DNA from: Dehalococcoidia bacterium UBA6495
GTDB lineage: Bacteria; Chloroflexota; Dehalococcoidia; Lucifugimonadales; UBA826
Length of the DNA: 38,794 nucleotides
NCBI GenBank assembly: GCA_002435305.1
Contig: DJMH01000071.1
Location: 1-38,794, forward strand
Direction: 5' to 3'
The notes beneath the pieces were generated by a model. That model was not told where the DNA came from and searched no databases. It saw nothing but the letters and a program-made list of their open reading frames with translations. A program made the translations under genes and the position numbers. How positions within the stretch are numbered: the stretch's first letter is position 1; each line of letters opens with the position of its first letter. Positions 1 to 8,404 of the stretch are shown here, piece after piece.

Positions 1-13
1 ATAGTCAATCAAA

Positions 14-760
14 GTGCGACTAAACATAACAGGACCTCCCCGACAACCAGTTTTTGTCTACTCAATAGCATCGATTAATGTGCTTCTTTGGATATTGCTA
101 GAAGTCTCTGGAAACAGCACAAACCCCTCTAGCCTTCGCAAATTTGGAGCAATTGACTCCTATTTGATCTGGTCGGGTGAATATTGGAGGCTGGCTAGCG
201 CGATTTTTCTTCATGTTGGCGCCTCCCATCTAGCAATAAATTCGATAAGCCTAGTAATCATGGGAGGCCTGACCGAACGGTTGTACGGACACCGGAACTT
301 CATTTCCATTTTTCTAGTAACAGGAATAATTGGTAGCACGGCCAGCTATATGAACATTGAAAATGGGGTGGTCGGTGCTGGGGCAAGTGGTGCTATTTTT
401 GGTTGTTTGGGCAGCCTAGTTTCTTTTTTTTACATACGTAAAGAGACTTTGGGAAAATCTGGCAAGCAGACTTTAAATGGTCTAATAATATTGGCTCTAG
501 TGAATCTAGCCTTTGGATTCGTAATCCCTGCGATCGATAATTGGGCGCACATTGGTGGATTCATTGCCGGAATAAGTTCGGGATACTTTTTAGCCTATCA
601 TCCAAAGACTGCCCAACCGCCGCATAGCCTTCAATTACCCAACATTGGGCAAAAGGCCAGATTGCCCCTACTCATTTTTTTTTCGGTTTCAATAATTATT
701 TCCTTGCTGGCAATTGGCAATTCCCTTTACGAACCAGCAAAAGCGTTCCCAGTTTTCTAA
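14..760 (+). CDS. Rhomboid-family intramembrane serine protease
   Basis: Rhomboid proteases cut substrate transmembrane helices inside the membrane. The 248-residue protein has about six or seven hydrophobic segments. The catalytic serine is visible in GAGASG (Ser125) on one helix, with the partner histidine in NWAHIGG (His179), and the family's helix-2 His/Asn pair is seen in SHLAIN (His72, Asn76). The start is GTG at 14: an in-frame TAG lies at 2-4 and no methionine codon occurs until residue 83, so the gene begins inside the window, although no good ribosome binding site is seen. The last hydrophobic segment (about residues 217-236) follows a loop after the catalytic core. Its stop overlaps that of the convergent E2 gene. 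The substrate is unknown. Confidence 0.9.
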   Translation: MRLNITGPPRQPVFVYSIASINVLLWILLEVSGNSTNPSSLRKFGAIDSYLIWSGEYWRLASAIFLHVGASHLAINSISLVIMGGLTERLYGHRNFISIFLVTGIIGSTASYMNIENGVVGAGASGAIFGCLGSLVSFFYIRKETLGKSGKQTLNGLIILALVNLAFGFVIPAIDNWAHIGGFIAGISSGYFLAYHPKTAQPPHSLQLPNIGQKARLPLLIFFSVSIIISLLAIGNSLYEPAKAFPVF

Positions 761-1923
761 GCAAATAACTTTGAAGGACTCTCAATCAGGCGCTGAAGTC
801 TCCTGAAGAAACTTGCAGCCACTGCCCCGTCAACAACTTGATGGTCTCCAGTCAGGCTCAAAGTCATCATCTCCCTTATAACAACTTGGCCATCTTTAAC
901 AATCGGCTTTTGGAGTGACCTACCTACACCGAGCAAACCCACTTGGGATTGATTCAATATAGGAGTAAAACCATCTACAGACCCGAGTATTGATATTGTG
1001 AAAGTTCCTCCCATGAAATCATCCGGTCCCAAAATGCCGTTCTTGGCAGCTTCGGAAAGAGTTTTTACTTCCCCGGCTATTTCTCTGATATTTTTTGAGT
1101 TAGTTTCTCGAATCACTGGAACGACCAACCCGTCGTCCAATGCCACGGCGAAAGCTATATTCACCCTATCAAATTTCATAATTGCATCATTAACCAAAAC
1201 GCTATTGAGGGCAGGAACTCGGATTAATGCCTCACTCGTAGCTTTTATCAAAACCTCGGCCATACCCAAATTTTGCTCGCGTCTTATATTTTGGGCCTCA
1301 GTCACATCTACCTCAAGAAAATAGGACAGCTGGGCAGTATTTGCCAAACTATTTTTCATATGCCCTGCAATAGTCTTTCTCATACCTTCCAAAGGGATTT
1401 CTGATATCGGCCTTGGCAATCCTGGAGGCAACGAAGGTTTTGATGGGGCAGGCTCCTCTGCTATTGCTCTGACATCTGATTCGACAACACGCCCTCTCGG
1501 ACCAGTCGGCAGTATGTCAGCAAGGTCGATACCCAATTTAGCTGCAAGTTTCCGAGCACCCGGAGTGGAAGGTATAGCATTCCCTTTTGTGTTTGACGTT
1601 TTTGGTCGGCGAGAATCGACATTTTGAGAAGTATTTTCGGCCGTCCACGACTTAATGGGTTCTTCCTCAGGTTCAGGAGGGGTTTCTCCTTCCTCAAGCA
1701 AATACCCCATGACATCGTCTACCAGCACTGTTGCCCCTTGATGAACAACTGGGTGAAAAACACCCGAATTAGTGGCTTCTAAATCATAATTTACTTTTTC
1801 AGTTTCTATCTCAGCTATAACCTCACCTTGAGATACGTTATCACCTGATGCTTTGGTAAATTTCGTAACAATGCCTTCTGTCATGAAGTCACCCAACCTG
1901 GGCATAACTATCGGAATTGCCAT
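757..1923 (-). CDS. Dihydrolipoamide acetyltransferase (E2) of a pyruvate/acetoin dehydrogenase complex
   Basis: E2 carries acyl groups on a lipoyl arm and passes them to CoA. The 388-residue protein has one N-terminal lipoyl domain (about 1-80) with the lipoylated lysine in ETEKVN (Lys43). A Pro/Glu-rich linker and a peripheral subunit-binding domain follow (about 115-155, STPGARKLAAKLG), then a catalytic acyltransferase domain (about 170-388). The active-site motif reads DHQVVDG (His361, Asp365), with Gln where most family members have Arg. It lies 15 bp after the E1-beta gene in the same direction, so the three genes probably form one operon. No E3 gene is in the window. Substrate (pyruvate, acetoin or branched-chain 2-oxo acid) cannot be fixed from E2 alone. 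Confidence 0.92.
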   Translation of the reverse strand: MAIPIVMPRLGDFMTEGIVTKFTKASGDNVSQGEVIAEIETEKVNYDLEATNSGVFHPVVHQGATVLVDDVMGYLLEEGETPPEPEEEPIKSWTAENTSQNVDSRRPKTSNTKGNAIPSTPGARKLAAKLGIDLADILPTGPRGRVVESDVRAIAEEPAPSKPSLPPGLPRPISEIPLEGMRKTIAGHMKNSLANTAQLSYFLEVDVTEAQNIRREQNLGMAEVLIKATSEALIRVPALNSVLVNDAIMKFDRVNIAFAVALDDGLVVPVIRETNSKNIREIAGEVKTLSEAAKNGILGPDDFMGGTFTISILGSVDGFTPILNQSQVGLLGVGRSLQKPIVKDGQVVIREMMTLSLTGDHQVVDGAVAASFFRRLQRLIESPSKLFA

Positions 1924-1938
1924 ATCGAATCTAGCCTC

Positions 1939-2967
1939 CTATTCCAGTAGTTCCAATGCAGCAGCTAGCACCTTCTCTTTGGTAGGTACGAATAAAGCTT
2001 CCAAGGGTCGACTGTAAGGAACTTGAGTATGGGGGGGCGTTACCCTCTTAGGTGGAGCATCCAAATAATCAAAAGCTTCTTCAGCCACTAAGGCAGATAT
2101 ATCGGTAGCAATACTACATCTTGGGTAATCTTCATCTACGATAACGATTTTCTTAGTCTTTTGTACTGAGGAAAGTATCGCATCTTCATCCATAGGAGAA
2201 AGAGATAGTAAATCTAATACTTCAACTGAATAACCCCGCTCTTCCAACAGACCCGCCGCTTCCATACACACACGTGTAGTGTAACCAATACCCAACAGGG
2301 TTATATCTTCCCCTTGGGTTTTAATTTCTGATTTACCGATCTCGATAGTATAGGATTCCTCTGGAACATTGTCTTCAAATCTAAATCCCATAAGTTGTCG
2401 ATTATTGAACACGATTACCGGGTCGTCATCCCTAATTGCTGCGGCCATGAGGCCTTTAGCATTGTAGGGATTTGAAGGCACCACACATTTAAGACCTGGA
2501 AAATGAGTGAATATAGAATAGAGGGTTTCAGAATGTTGAGCGGCTGAATTCGTGCCAGCCCCTATTCCTGTCATTATCGTTAATGGAATCTTAACTTTTC
2601 CACCAAACATATAATGCATTTTAGCGGCATTATTAGTGATCTGATCAGCGCATACACCGTAGAAACTTACATACATTAAATCAACCACTGGTCTCAGGCC
2701 TGAAGCAGCAGCTCCTACTCCGGCTCCGACAAACCCCGCTTCAGATATAGGGGTATCTCTCACTCTCAAACGACCAAAATCATTTACCAACCCTTTGGTT
2801 AATCTCATCGGTCCACCCCAAGCATCTTGGAAATCTTCCCGCTCTCCCCCTCCCGCAATATCCTCTCCCATTACAATCACATCTGGGTCTCTATGCATTT
2901 CTTGCCTTAGAGCTTCATTAATGGCTTGTATGAAACTTATTTGTCTTACTGACTGTGCCTGTGTCAT
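1939..2967 (-). CDS. 2-oxo acid / acetoin dehydrogenase E1 component, beta subunit
   Basis: This is the beta half of the thiamine-diphosphate-dependent E1 enzyme. The 342-residue protein has the expected order: a pyrimidine-binding transketolase-like domain with the MGED motif (Glu35), the RDTPISEAGF stretch holding the glutamate that activates thiamine (Glu76), a QHSE motif near residue 144, and a C-terminal transketolase domain (VIVDED, about 270-275). It sits 21 bp downstream of the alpha subunit gene and 15 bp upstream of E2, the usual alpha-beta-E2 order. It would pair with the alpha subunit as an alpha2-beta2 tetramer in the cytoplasm. Confidence 0.93.
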   Translation of the reverse strand: MTQAQSVRQISFIQAINEALRQEMHRDPDVIVMGEDIAGGGEREDFQDAWGGPMRLTKGLVNDFGRLRVRDTPISEAGFVGAGVGAAASGLRPVVDLMYVSFYGVCADQITNNAAKMHYMFGGKVKIPLTIMTGIGAGTNSAAQHSETLYSIFTHFPGLKCVVPSNPYNAKGLMAAAIRDDDPVIVFNNRQLMGFRFEDNVPEESYTIEIGKSEIKTQGEDITLLGIGYTTRVCMEAAGLLEERGYSVEVLDLLSLSPMDEDAILSSVQKTKKIVIVDEDYPRCSIATDISALVAEEAFDYLDAPPKRVTPPHTQVPYSRPLEALFVPTKEKVLAAALELLE

Positions 2968-2988
2968 TTAATTTATCTCCTATTGGAC

Positions 2989-3963
2989 CTAATAGGCCAC
3001 GTATACGTCTGTGGTCAATTCCTCAGAATCTGGAAATGGACTGTTATTAGCAAACTCCGCGGCTGTGTTAACCGCTTCTATACATTTTTTATCAATCACC
3101 TCGAGCTGGGTTTCATCGGCATAAGCGCCATCCAGGATATGTTTCTGTAACATAACAATACAGTCGCGTGACATGTAATATTCCTGCTCTTCCTTACTTC
3201 TATACCCAAGGGGGTCATCAGCACCGAAATGCCCTTGGTATCTGTACGTCTGAGCCTCGATCAATGTGGGGCCTTCACCCATACGAGCTCTTGACACAGC
3301 CTCCTTACCTACCTCATAAACATCCAAAGCTGACTGACCATCTACCGTCACCCCCGGAATCCCATATCCATCAGCCCGGTTGGCAACTGAACCACCTGCA
3401 ACCGAATATTCAAATGGAGTTGCTTCAGCGTAACGATTATTTTCACATACGAAAATAACTGGTAATTTCCAAATGCCCGCGAGATTCATAGATTCATGTA
3501 AAACCCCCTGGCTTGAAGCACCATCTCCAAAAAAAACAACGCTAACCTGGTCCGTCCCTTTCACTTTGGCGGTCAACGCCACTCCTGTCGCCACAGGAAT
3601 ATTTGAACCCACGACACCGTTGGCACCCAGCATGCCCTTATCTATGTCTGCTATATGCATAGTGCCGCCTTTCCCTTTCCCCGTGCCTGTAGACTTGCCT
3701 AGTAATTCAGCCATCATCTCATTAATATCAAGACCCTTGGCTATACAATGGTGGTGGCTCCTGTGGGTACCAAGCACATAATCTTTTTCATTCAGATGAG
3801 CACATATGCCTGTCGGAACCGCTTCTTGCCCTATCGACGAGTGCATACCTCGCAATTTTCCTGCATCAGCTTCTCTCCTGGATTGTTCCTCGAAGCGGCG
3901 AATCGTCACCATCGTCTCATACATCCAAAGCAAAGATTCTTTGTTGAGTTCTTCATAAGGCAT
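2989..3963 (-). CDS. 2-oxo acid / acetoin dehydrogenase E1 component, alpha subunit
   Basis: This subunit binds the thiamine diphosphate pyrophosphate and decarboxylates the 2-oxo acid or cleaves acetoin. The 324-residue protein shows the classic binding motif, starting with GDG (146-148) and ending with NN (175-176). It also has the HRSHHH segment (68-72) and a Gly/Lys-rich loop before MHIAD (102-106). Its length is closer to acetoin dehydrogenase AcoA (about 325) than to pyruvate dehydrogenase PdhA (about 360-370), so an acetoin or mixed specificity is possible. The ATG has an AAGGGG ribosome site 7 bp upstream (3971-3976), and an extended -10 promoter lies about 60 bp upstream. First gene of the E1alpha-E1beta-E2 operon. 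Confidence 0.93.
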   Translation of the reverse strand: MPYEELNKESLLWMYETMVTIRRFEEQSRREADAGKLRGMHSSIGQEAVPTGICAHLNEKDYVLGTHRSHHHCIAKGLDINEMMAELLGKSTGTGKGKGGTMHIADIDKGMLGANGVVGSNIPVATGVALTAKVKGTDQVSVVFFGDGASSQGVLHESMNLAGIWKLPVIFVCENNRYAEATPFEYSVAGGSVANRADGYGIPGVTVDGQSALDVYEVGKEAVSRARMGEGPTLIEAQTYRYQGHFGADDPLGYRSKEEQEYYMSRDCIVMLQKHILDGAYADETQLEVIDKKCIEAVNTAAEFANNSPFPDSEELTTDVYVAY

Positions 3964-4021
3964 TTCAACACCCCTTCAAAGCGCTGGCCCAATCGCCGAT
4001 ATAGACTTTAAATTTGGCGAG

Positions 4022-4030
4022 ATTATAACA
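4022..4030 (-). promoter_or_regulatory. Extended -10 promoter of the dehydrogenase operon
   Basis: On the minus strand this reads TGT followed by a perfect TATAAT, an extended -10 element. No good -35 box is seen, which is tolerable with an extended -10. Transcription would start near 4015, leaving a leader of about 50 nt before the E1-alpha ATG. A short inverted repeat (TTGGC at 4014-4018, GCCAA at 4035-4039) brackets the element and might bind a regulator, but it is only 5 bp per arm. Confidence 0.55.
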
Positions 4031-4103
4031 GCATGCCAATTAAGTTTGTGGAAACCGAAATTGCCGAATTTTTCTGGTTGATTACTGGCTCTTCCAAAGG
4101 TGA

Positions 4104-4133
4104 TTGACACCAAAATAGTCACGTTGGTACGAT
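4104..4133 (+). promoter_or_regulatory. Promoter of tRNA-Ala
   Basis: A perfect -35 TTGACA (4104-4109) is followed after 18 bp by TACGAT (4128-4133, four of six matches to TATAAT). A TG one base upstream (4125-4126) makes it an extended -10. The predicted start near 4140 gives a short leader before the mature tRNA at 4154. The fit to a strong housekeeping promoter is good. Confidence 0.65.
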
Positions 4134-4153
4134 TTAGTTACTTGTACTAAAAA

Positions 4154-4229
4154 GGGGATATAGCTCAAACGGGAGAGCGCGGCGTTCGCAATGCCGAGGT
4201 TGGGGGTTCGAGTCCCCCTATCTCCACCA
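4154..4229 (+). tRNA. tRNA-Ala (anticodon CGC), CCA end encoded
   Basis: A full cloverleaf folds by eye. The acceptor stem GGGGATA pairs with TATCTCC (one G-T pair), the D stem is GCTC/GAGC, and the anticodon stem CGGCG/TGCCG closes the 7-nt loop TTCGCAA with anticodon CGC. The variable loop is AGGTT and the T stem GGGGG/CCCCC holds loop TTCGAGT. Discriminator A is followed by a genome-encoded CCA. Total 76 nt. It reads GCG alanine codons. It stands alone between divergent units and has its own strong promoter; no terminator hairpin is obvious in the 76 bp before the next gene. Confidence 0.95.
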
Positions 4230-4305
4230 ACAATAAACCATAATTTCATCACCTGATTTGGAAGTTATTTCCTCAGCCATGATGAGAATTTTTCAGGAGT
4301 AATTC

Positions 4306-5565
4306 TTGCGAAACATACCTCATTTCGCTGCCTTGCGGCACAAAGATTATGCATATGCTTGGGGGGCCAGCGCCTTAGGGGGAGCAAGCACATGGACCTT
4401 CCTCATCGCCAGCCAATGGTTTGTGCTAGAACAATCCGATCAGAGTGCGATGGTTGGATGGTTCACTTTTGCCTCCATGATTCCTTTTTTGGTTGCCTCT
4501 CCGTTCGGGGGACTTTTAGCTGATCGAATCGAGAGAAAAAGGCTCACCATTTACACTCAAATCCTGGGAGTAGGCACTGTCGCATTTGCCGCCGCCCTGT
4601 CCCTGTTAGGATGGCTTGAGTTGTGGCACCTATGTGCTCTTGCTTTTATTGCAGGGAGTTGTCGAACTACTCAAGAAGCTTCCATCGTTTCTTTAATAAC
4701 AAATTTGGTGCCGAGAGAAGATCTCCTTAACGCAATCACACTTAACTCGGCTACCAGACATGGCTCAAGAGTAATAGGAATGTCAGTTTTGATAATTTCG
4801 GGGGTATCACAGACCATTACTTTCGGGACTTCAGAGTTTTTGATAGGTAGTATTATTTTTGGGATTGCTTCTATTTACCTGATTTGGAAAGTCAAACGCA
4901 GCTCTACCGGTGAAATTTCAAACCAAGCAAATCTCTTTAAGGGAATTTGGGAAGGCATTAATTACGTCTACGCCCGTAGAGTAGTTGCCATTTTAATAAT
5001 ACTTGTGGCTTTCCACTGTGCTCTTGCGATGTCTTTCGATTCTATCCTACCCGGCTTTACAAAAAACCGTCTAGCATCAGTTGATGAAACTATGTTGGCC
5101 GTTCTCGTAGTGTCATTCGGGATCGGTTCGGCAGTAGGAACTTTTTTATTAGCCGGCGTCCGAAATGATAGGCAAAAAGGTTTGATATTGCTGACGATGG
5201 GTATCTCAAGTGGGATCTCCCCTTTATTGCTTGGATTCTCCTTCGATATATCAATGGCATTCGCTGCCACACTAATAATGGGGGCAACTGAATCAGTTTT
5301 CATGGCGTTAACAGCAACCTATGTTCAACTTGTTACTCCCGACAGGCTAAGAGGGCGAGTTACGAGTTTATACATACTTCATGCTGGAGGAGTCATGGCA
5401 TTCACAAATTTAGGCTACGGATACCTGGCTGACATATACAATGCCCCCAATGTTCTCATAGTTACAGGTATCTTATTCCTTGTTTTCTTTGCCGGCATGA
5501 GTTTTAGTGACCCAGTATTAAAATCGATCTACAAAGGTAAAGATATCTCGACATTGGCAAGTTAA
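4306..5565 (+). CDS. MFS transporter (EntS/MFS_3-like exporter)
   Basis: A 419-residue, roughly 12-helix major facilitator. The loop 2-3 signature motif A is visible as GGLLADRIERKR (68-79), and a similar charged loop (DRLRGRVTSLY) follows helix 10. The overall pattern resembles the enterobactin-exporter-like MFS_3 group, which usually exports small molecules; the substrate is unknown. The start is TTG at 4306, with AGGAG at 4295-4299 six bases upstream. The in-frame ATGs at 4279 and 4282 are excluded because a TAA lies at 4300-4302. galU follows 23 bp downstream and is probably co-transcribed, though a functional link is not evident. Confidence 0.88.
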   Translation: MRNIPHFAALRHKDYAYAWGASALGGASTWTFLIASQWFVLEQSDQSAMVGWFTFASMIPFLVASPFGGLLADRIERKRLTIYTQILGVGTVAFAAALSLLGWLELWHLCALAFIAGSCRTTQEASIVSLITNLVPREDLLNAITLNSATRHGSRVIGMSVLIISGVSQTITFGTSEFLIGSIIFGIASIYLIWKVKRSSTGEISNQANLFKGIWEGINYVYARRVVAILIILVAFHCALAMSFDSILPGFTKNRLASVDETMLAVLVVSFGIGSAVGTFLLAGVRNDRQKGLILLTMGISSGISPLLLGFSFDISMAFAATLIMGATESVFMALTATYVQLVTPDRLRGRVTSLYILHAGGVMAFTNLGYGYLADIYNAPNVLIVTGILFLVFFAGMSFSDPVLKSIYKGKDISTLAS

Positions 5566-5588
5566 TTATTATTGAAAAGGCCTTCTTT

Positions 5589-6464
5589 ATGAATATAGAA
5601 AAAGCCGTAATCCCCGTTGCGGGTCTAGGAACTCGATTCTTACCTGCTACATTATCGATTCCAAAAGTGATGATCCCTATCTTGGATCAACCTCCACTTC
5701 ACTACTGTGTGGCAGAGGCTATCAACTCAGGTATAAAAAAAATTATATTTGTGATATCTGAAAATCAAAAGGACATAATAGAAAACTACTTTAATCACCA
5801 TGATGTAATCATTGATGCCCTAAAAAGTAGGGGTGATATTGAATTATTAAATCGGGTAGAAGAAATTTCAAATATAGCGGACATGGATTTTGTTATTCAA
5901 GAAGCTCCTCTAGGACTAGGCCACGCTGTCCTAATGGCAAAAAAAATGGTCGGGGAAAACTCATTTGCTGTTTTGCTTCCTGATGATTTGATTCTGGGAA
6001 ATAATTCAACCCTAAAAAAAATGTGTGCTATCCATGCCGATGGAAATGAGGTTGTATTAGCCATAAAGAAAGTGGCCCCTGAGTCCGTCCCCAATCTAGG
6101 TATTGTTTCTACAAATGATCAGACAGGCGAAATCCGCGATGTCACTGGTGTGGTTGAAAAACCTTCTTTACCGAAAGCTCCATCGGATTTGGCCATTGTT
6201 GGAAGATACATTCTACCTCCTGAAATCTTTCAAGCAATAGAACACTCAAACCAAGGTGCTTTAGGTGAAATACAACTCACAGATGCTATTGGGGCCTTAA
6301 TACCACACGTAGGGTGTAAAGGGTATTTATTTAAAGATAAACATTTTGACGTGGGTATTCCCATCGGTCTTTTGAAGGCATCGATTCACCAGGCTCTAAA
6401 ACGAGATGACACACACAACGACCTAGCAAGTTGGCTAGACAATTTGTCGTTAGACCAGAAATAA
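5589..6464 (+). CDS. galU: UTP--glucose-1-phosphate uridylyltransferase
   Basis: GalU makes UDP-glucose from UTP and glucose 1-phosphate for glycan and glycolipid synthesis. The 291-residue protein starts with the nucleotidyltransferase loop AGLGTRFLPAT (11-21) and the substrate-contacting lysine in IPKVMIP (Lys26). The nucleotide/metal motif LLPDDL (about 129-134) and a VVEKP sequence (about 193-197) match GalU enzymes, and length is typical (about 290-300). A weak ribosome site (GAAAAGG) lies about 9 bp before the ATG. It converges on a UbiA-type gene only 3 bp away. Closely related nucleotidyltransferases such as RmlA lack this exact pattern, so GalU is the best call. Confidence 0.9.
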   Translation: MNIEKAVIPVAGLGTRFLPATLSIPKVMIPILDQPPLHYCVAEAINSGIKKIIFVISENQKDIIENYFNHHDVIIDALKSRGDIELLNRVEEISNIADMDFVIQEAPLGLGHAVLMAKKMVGENSFAVLLPDDLILGNNSTLKKMCAIHADGNEVVLAIKKVAPESVPNLGIVSTNDQTGEIRDVTGVVEKPSLPKAPSDLAIVGRYILPPEIFQAIEHSNQGALGEIQLTDAIGALIPHVGCKGYLFKDKHFDVGIPIGLLKASIHQALKRDDTHNDLASWLDNLSLDQK

Positions 6465-6467
6465 GTA

Positions 6468-7361
6468 TCATCTAAATATGGTTAATAAGATCAGCACCAA
6501 TAAAAGCCATGTCAGAACACATATTCTCAAAATAAAATCTTTTGTTATTATTTCCTCTGGCCGCTCCCCAAAGCCTCTTTGATTCACCAAAACCTGGTAC
6601 CTGAGCATACCAAAAGCTACAAAAGGAACCGTCAAAACCATCAACTTGTTCGATGGTAAATTGTTAGCGTTCACAGTATATAAACCATAGGCAAAAATAG
6701 TTCCAATCAGAAAAACATAAGTTGCACGTTCCAAAATTAATTTGGAATATATCGGCAATGATTTCCTAGTCAAAGAGCTGTCCTTTTCTCGAGCGAGGAA
6801 TTCAGCATACCTTTTTGACAATGCTATGAACATCGCTCCTAACCCCATGCAAGTGTAAAGCCAGATGGAAACGGGAACATTTATTGCAATAGCACCTACT
6901 AAGACCCGTAATACGAACCCGGCAGAAATAGATAGTATGTCAACAACAATGGTGCCCCGCAAAAAAAGGGAATATATGGCCATTAGAACAAGGTAGGCAC
7001 AAATATAAATCACGGTGTCATACAACAAGACAACACAAATTATGACTGCTATGGACGAAAACAAAAGAGAAAACAGTAATGCTATTCTGAGAGACACTAA
7101 TTTTGAAGCGATAGGCCTCAATCTTTTTTCCGGGTGGTAAATATCTTTATCTCTATCCAGAACATCGTTAAAAAGGTAAACGGATGAACTGGCAAACACA
7201 AAAGCAACGAAACCCACAGCTGCGTTTAGCAAAAGTCCATAGAAAGATTGGATATCATCAAAAGCCCATGACTCATTAGCTGAGAACAACAACGGCAGAA
7301 ATACCATTAGATTTTTTATCCATTGGCGTGGCCTGGTAGATTTCAAAATATTTAAGATCAT
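6468..7361 (-). CDS. UbiA-family prenyltransferase, decaprenyl-phosphate phosphoribosyltransferase-like
   Basis: An integral membrane protein of 297 residues with about eight or nine hydrophobic helices. The N-terminal RPRQWIKN (10-17), the aspartate-rich metal/diphosphate motif NDVLDRDKD (65-73) and the following HPEKRLRPIA (76-85) closely resemble the subgroup that moves phosphoribose from PRPP to decaprenyl phosphate, as Rv3806c does in mycobacteria. A second conserved loop reads SKRYAEFLARE. The product would be a lipid-linked pentose donor for cell-envelope glycans, which fits the adjacent galU in theme. Another prenyl acceptor remains possible. Starts with ATG; 103 bp separate it from the divergent lactonase gene. 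Confidence 0.8.
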   Translation of the reverse strand: MILNILKSTRPRQWIKNLMVFLPLLFSANESWAFDDIQSFYGLLLNAAVGFVAFVFASSSVYLFNDVLDRDKDIYHPEKRLRPIASKLVSLRIALLFSLLFSSIAVIICVVLLYDTVIYICAYLVLMAIYSLFLRGTIVVDILSISAGFVLRVLVGAIAINVPVSIWLYTCMGLGAMFIALSKRYAEFLAREKDSSLTRKSLPIYSKLILERATYVFLIGTIFAYGLYTVNANNLPSNKLMVLTVPFVAFGMLRYQVLVNQRGFGERPEEIITKDFILRICVLTWLLLVLILLTIFR

Positions 7362-7464
7362 AACTGTGTCTGCAAGAACTATTTAATAAAAAACTATTGA
7401 ATGTGAATTTATATCAATACCCTAATATAAAATACAAACTGAGAAAACACTGAGGAGTAGACAA

Positions 7465-8316
7465 ATGGATTTGGTTGCTAATTACCAATGTATCACCGGC
7501 GAAGGACCTCTGTGGCACCCTGACGAAGGTGTTTTATATTGGGTCGACATACCAAACGGGTGCCTTTACAACTATGATCCTCGGAATAACGTGGCCAAGA
7601 AGGTTTTCCAATCCGGGCAGATAGGCGGTTTTACAATCCAAGAAGATGGCGGTTTGCTACTTTTCATGGAAAAAGGCGCGGTGAAAATTTTGAAAGATGG
7701 CAAATTATCAACTATTTTAGGAGGTATCGAGGGAGAAGAACATTCCAGATTTAACGACGTTATTGCAACCCCAGATGGGAGTGTTTTCTGCGGAACCATG
7801 CCGAGTGGCAATAAGCCTGGATCTTTGTACAAGTTGGATCGAGATAGAAAGATCTCATTGATGATCGAAGACGCCGGCATTAGTAATGGTCTCGGGTTTT
7901 CCAACAATCTAGATTATGCCTATCATACGAACTCTATTAGAAGGACAATCACCAAATACGAATTTGACTCTGATACATCGAGGCTAGGGAAAGGGAAAAT
8001 CATAGTTTCTACACCTGACGATGGCAGTGTGCCGGATGGCTTGACGGTAGATGCCGAAGATTGCATATGGTCTGCGCGTTGGGACGGGTGGGCTCTCTAT
8101 AGGTATAACAACTTAGGAGGGGAAATAAACAAGGTTACTTTTGAAGTAAAAAAGGTATCGTGTCCCACTTTTGGAGGTGATGGCTATAAGGACCTTTTCG
8201 TCACTAGCGCGGGAGGAGACGATTTAGCTATTAATGGTCCCTTGGCCGGAGCTACGTTCAAATTAAACCTTAAAGTAAAGGGAAAACCAGAATTTCGATC
8301 CAAGATAGAGATGTAA
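7465..8316 (+). CDS. SMP-30/gluconolactonase/LRE family hydrolase
   Basis: A six-bladed beta-propeller metal-dependent lactonase of 283 residues. The four expected metal ligands are visible: Glu14 in GEGPLWHP, Asn97 in RFNDV, Asn141 in SNGLGF and Asp191 in PDGLTVD. Family members hydrolyse sugar lactones (gluconolactone, xylonolactone) and sometimes organophosphates; the exact substrate cannot be told. A strong ribosome site GAGGAG (7452-7457) lies 7 bp before the ATG. There is no signal peptide, so it is cytoplasmic. It stands upstream of the yebC-ruv block but is separated from it by 88 bp. Confidence 0.88.
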   Translation: MDLVANYQCITGEGPLWHPDEGVLYWVDIPNGCLYNYDPRNNVAKKVFQSGQIGGFTIQEDGGLLLFMEKGAVKILKDGKLSTILGGIEGEEHSRFNDVIATPDGSVFCGTMPSGNKPGSLYKLDRDRKISLMIEDAGISNGLGFSNNLDYAYHTNSIRRTITKYEFDSDTSRLGKGKIIVSTPDDGSVPDGLTVDAEDCIWSARWDGWALYRYNNLGGEINKVTFEVKKVSCPTFGGDGYKDLFVTSAGGDDLAINGPLAGATFKLNLKVKGKPEFRSKIEM

Positions 8317-8321
8317 AGTCA

Positions 8322-8337
8322 ATCTTAGTGATAAGAT
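8322..8337. repeat. Small inverted repeat after the lactonase gene
   Basis: ATCTTA, a 4-nt loop GTGA, then TAAGAT: a perfect 6-bp stem starting 5 bp after the lactonase stop. The stem is AT-rich and no T-run follows, so it is at best a weak 3' hairpin or a processing site rather than a proven terminator. Confidence 0.3.
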
Positions 8338-8404
8338 GCGAGAGTTACGGATAACAACAACTAAAGCTAGGAATTTGCAATAAAAATAACAGGGGTTGAG
8401 AGAA

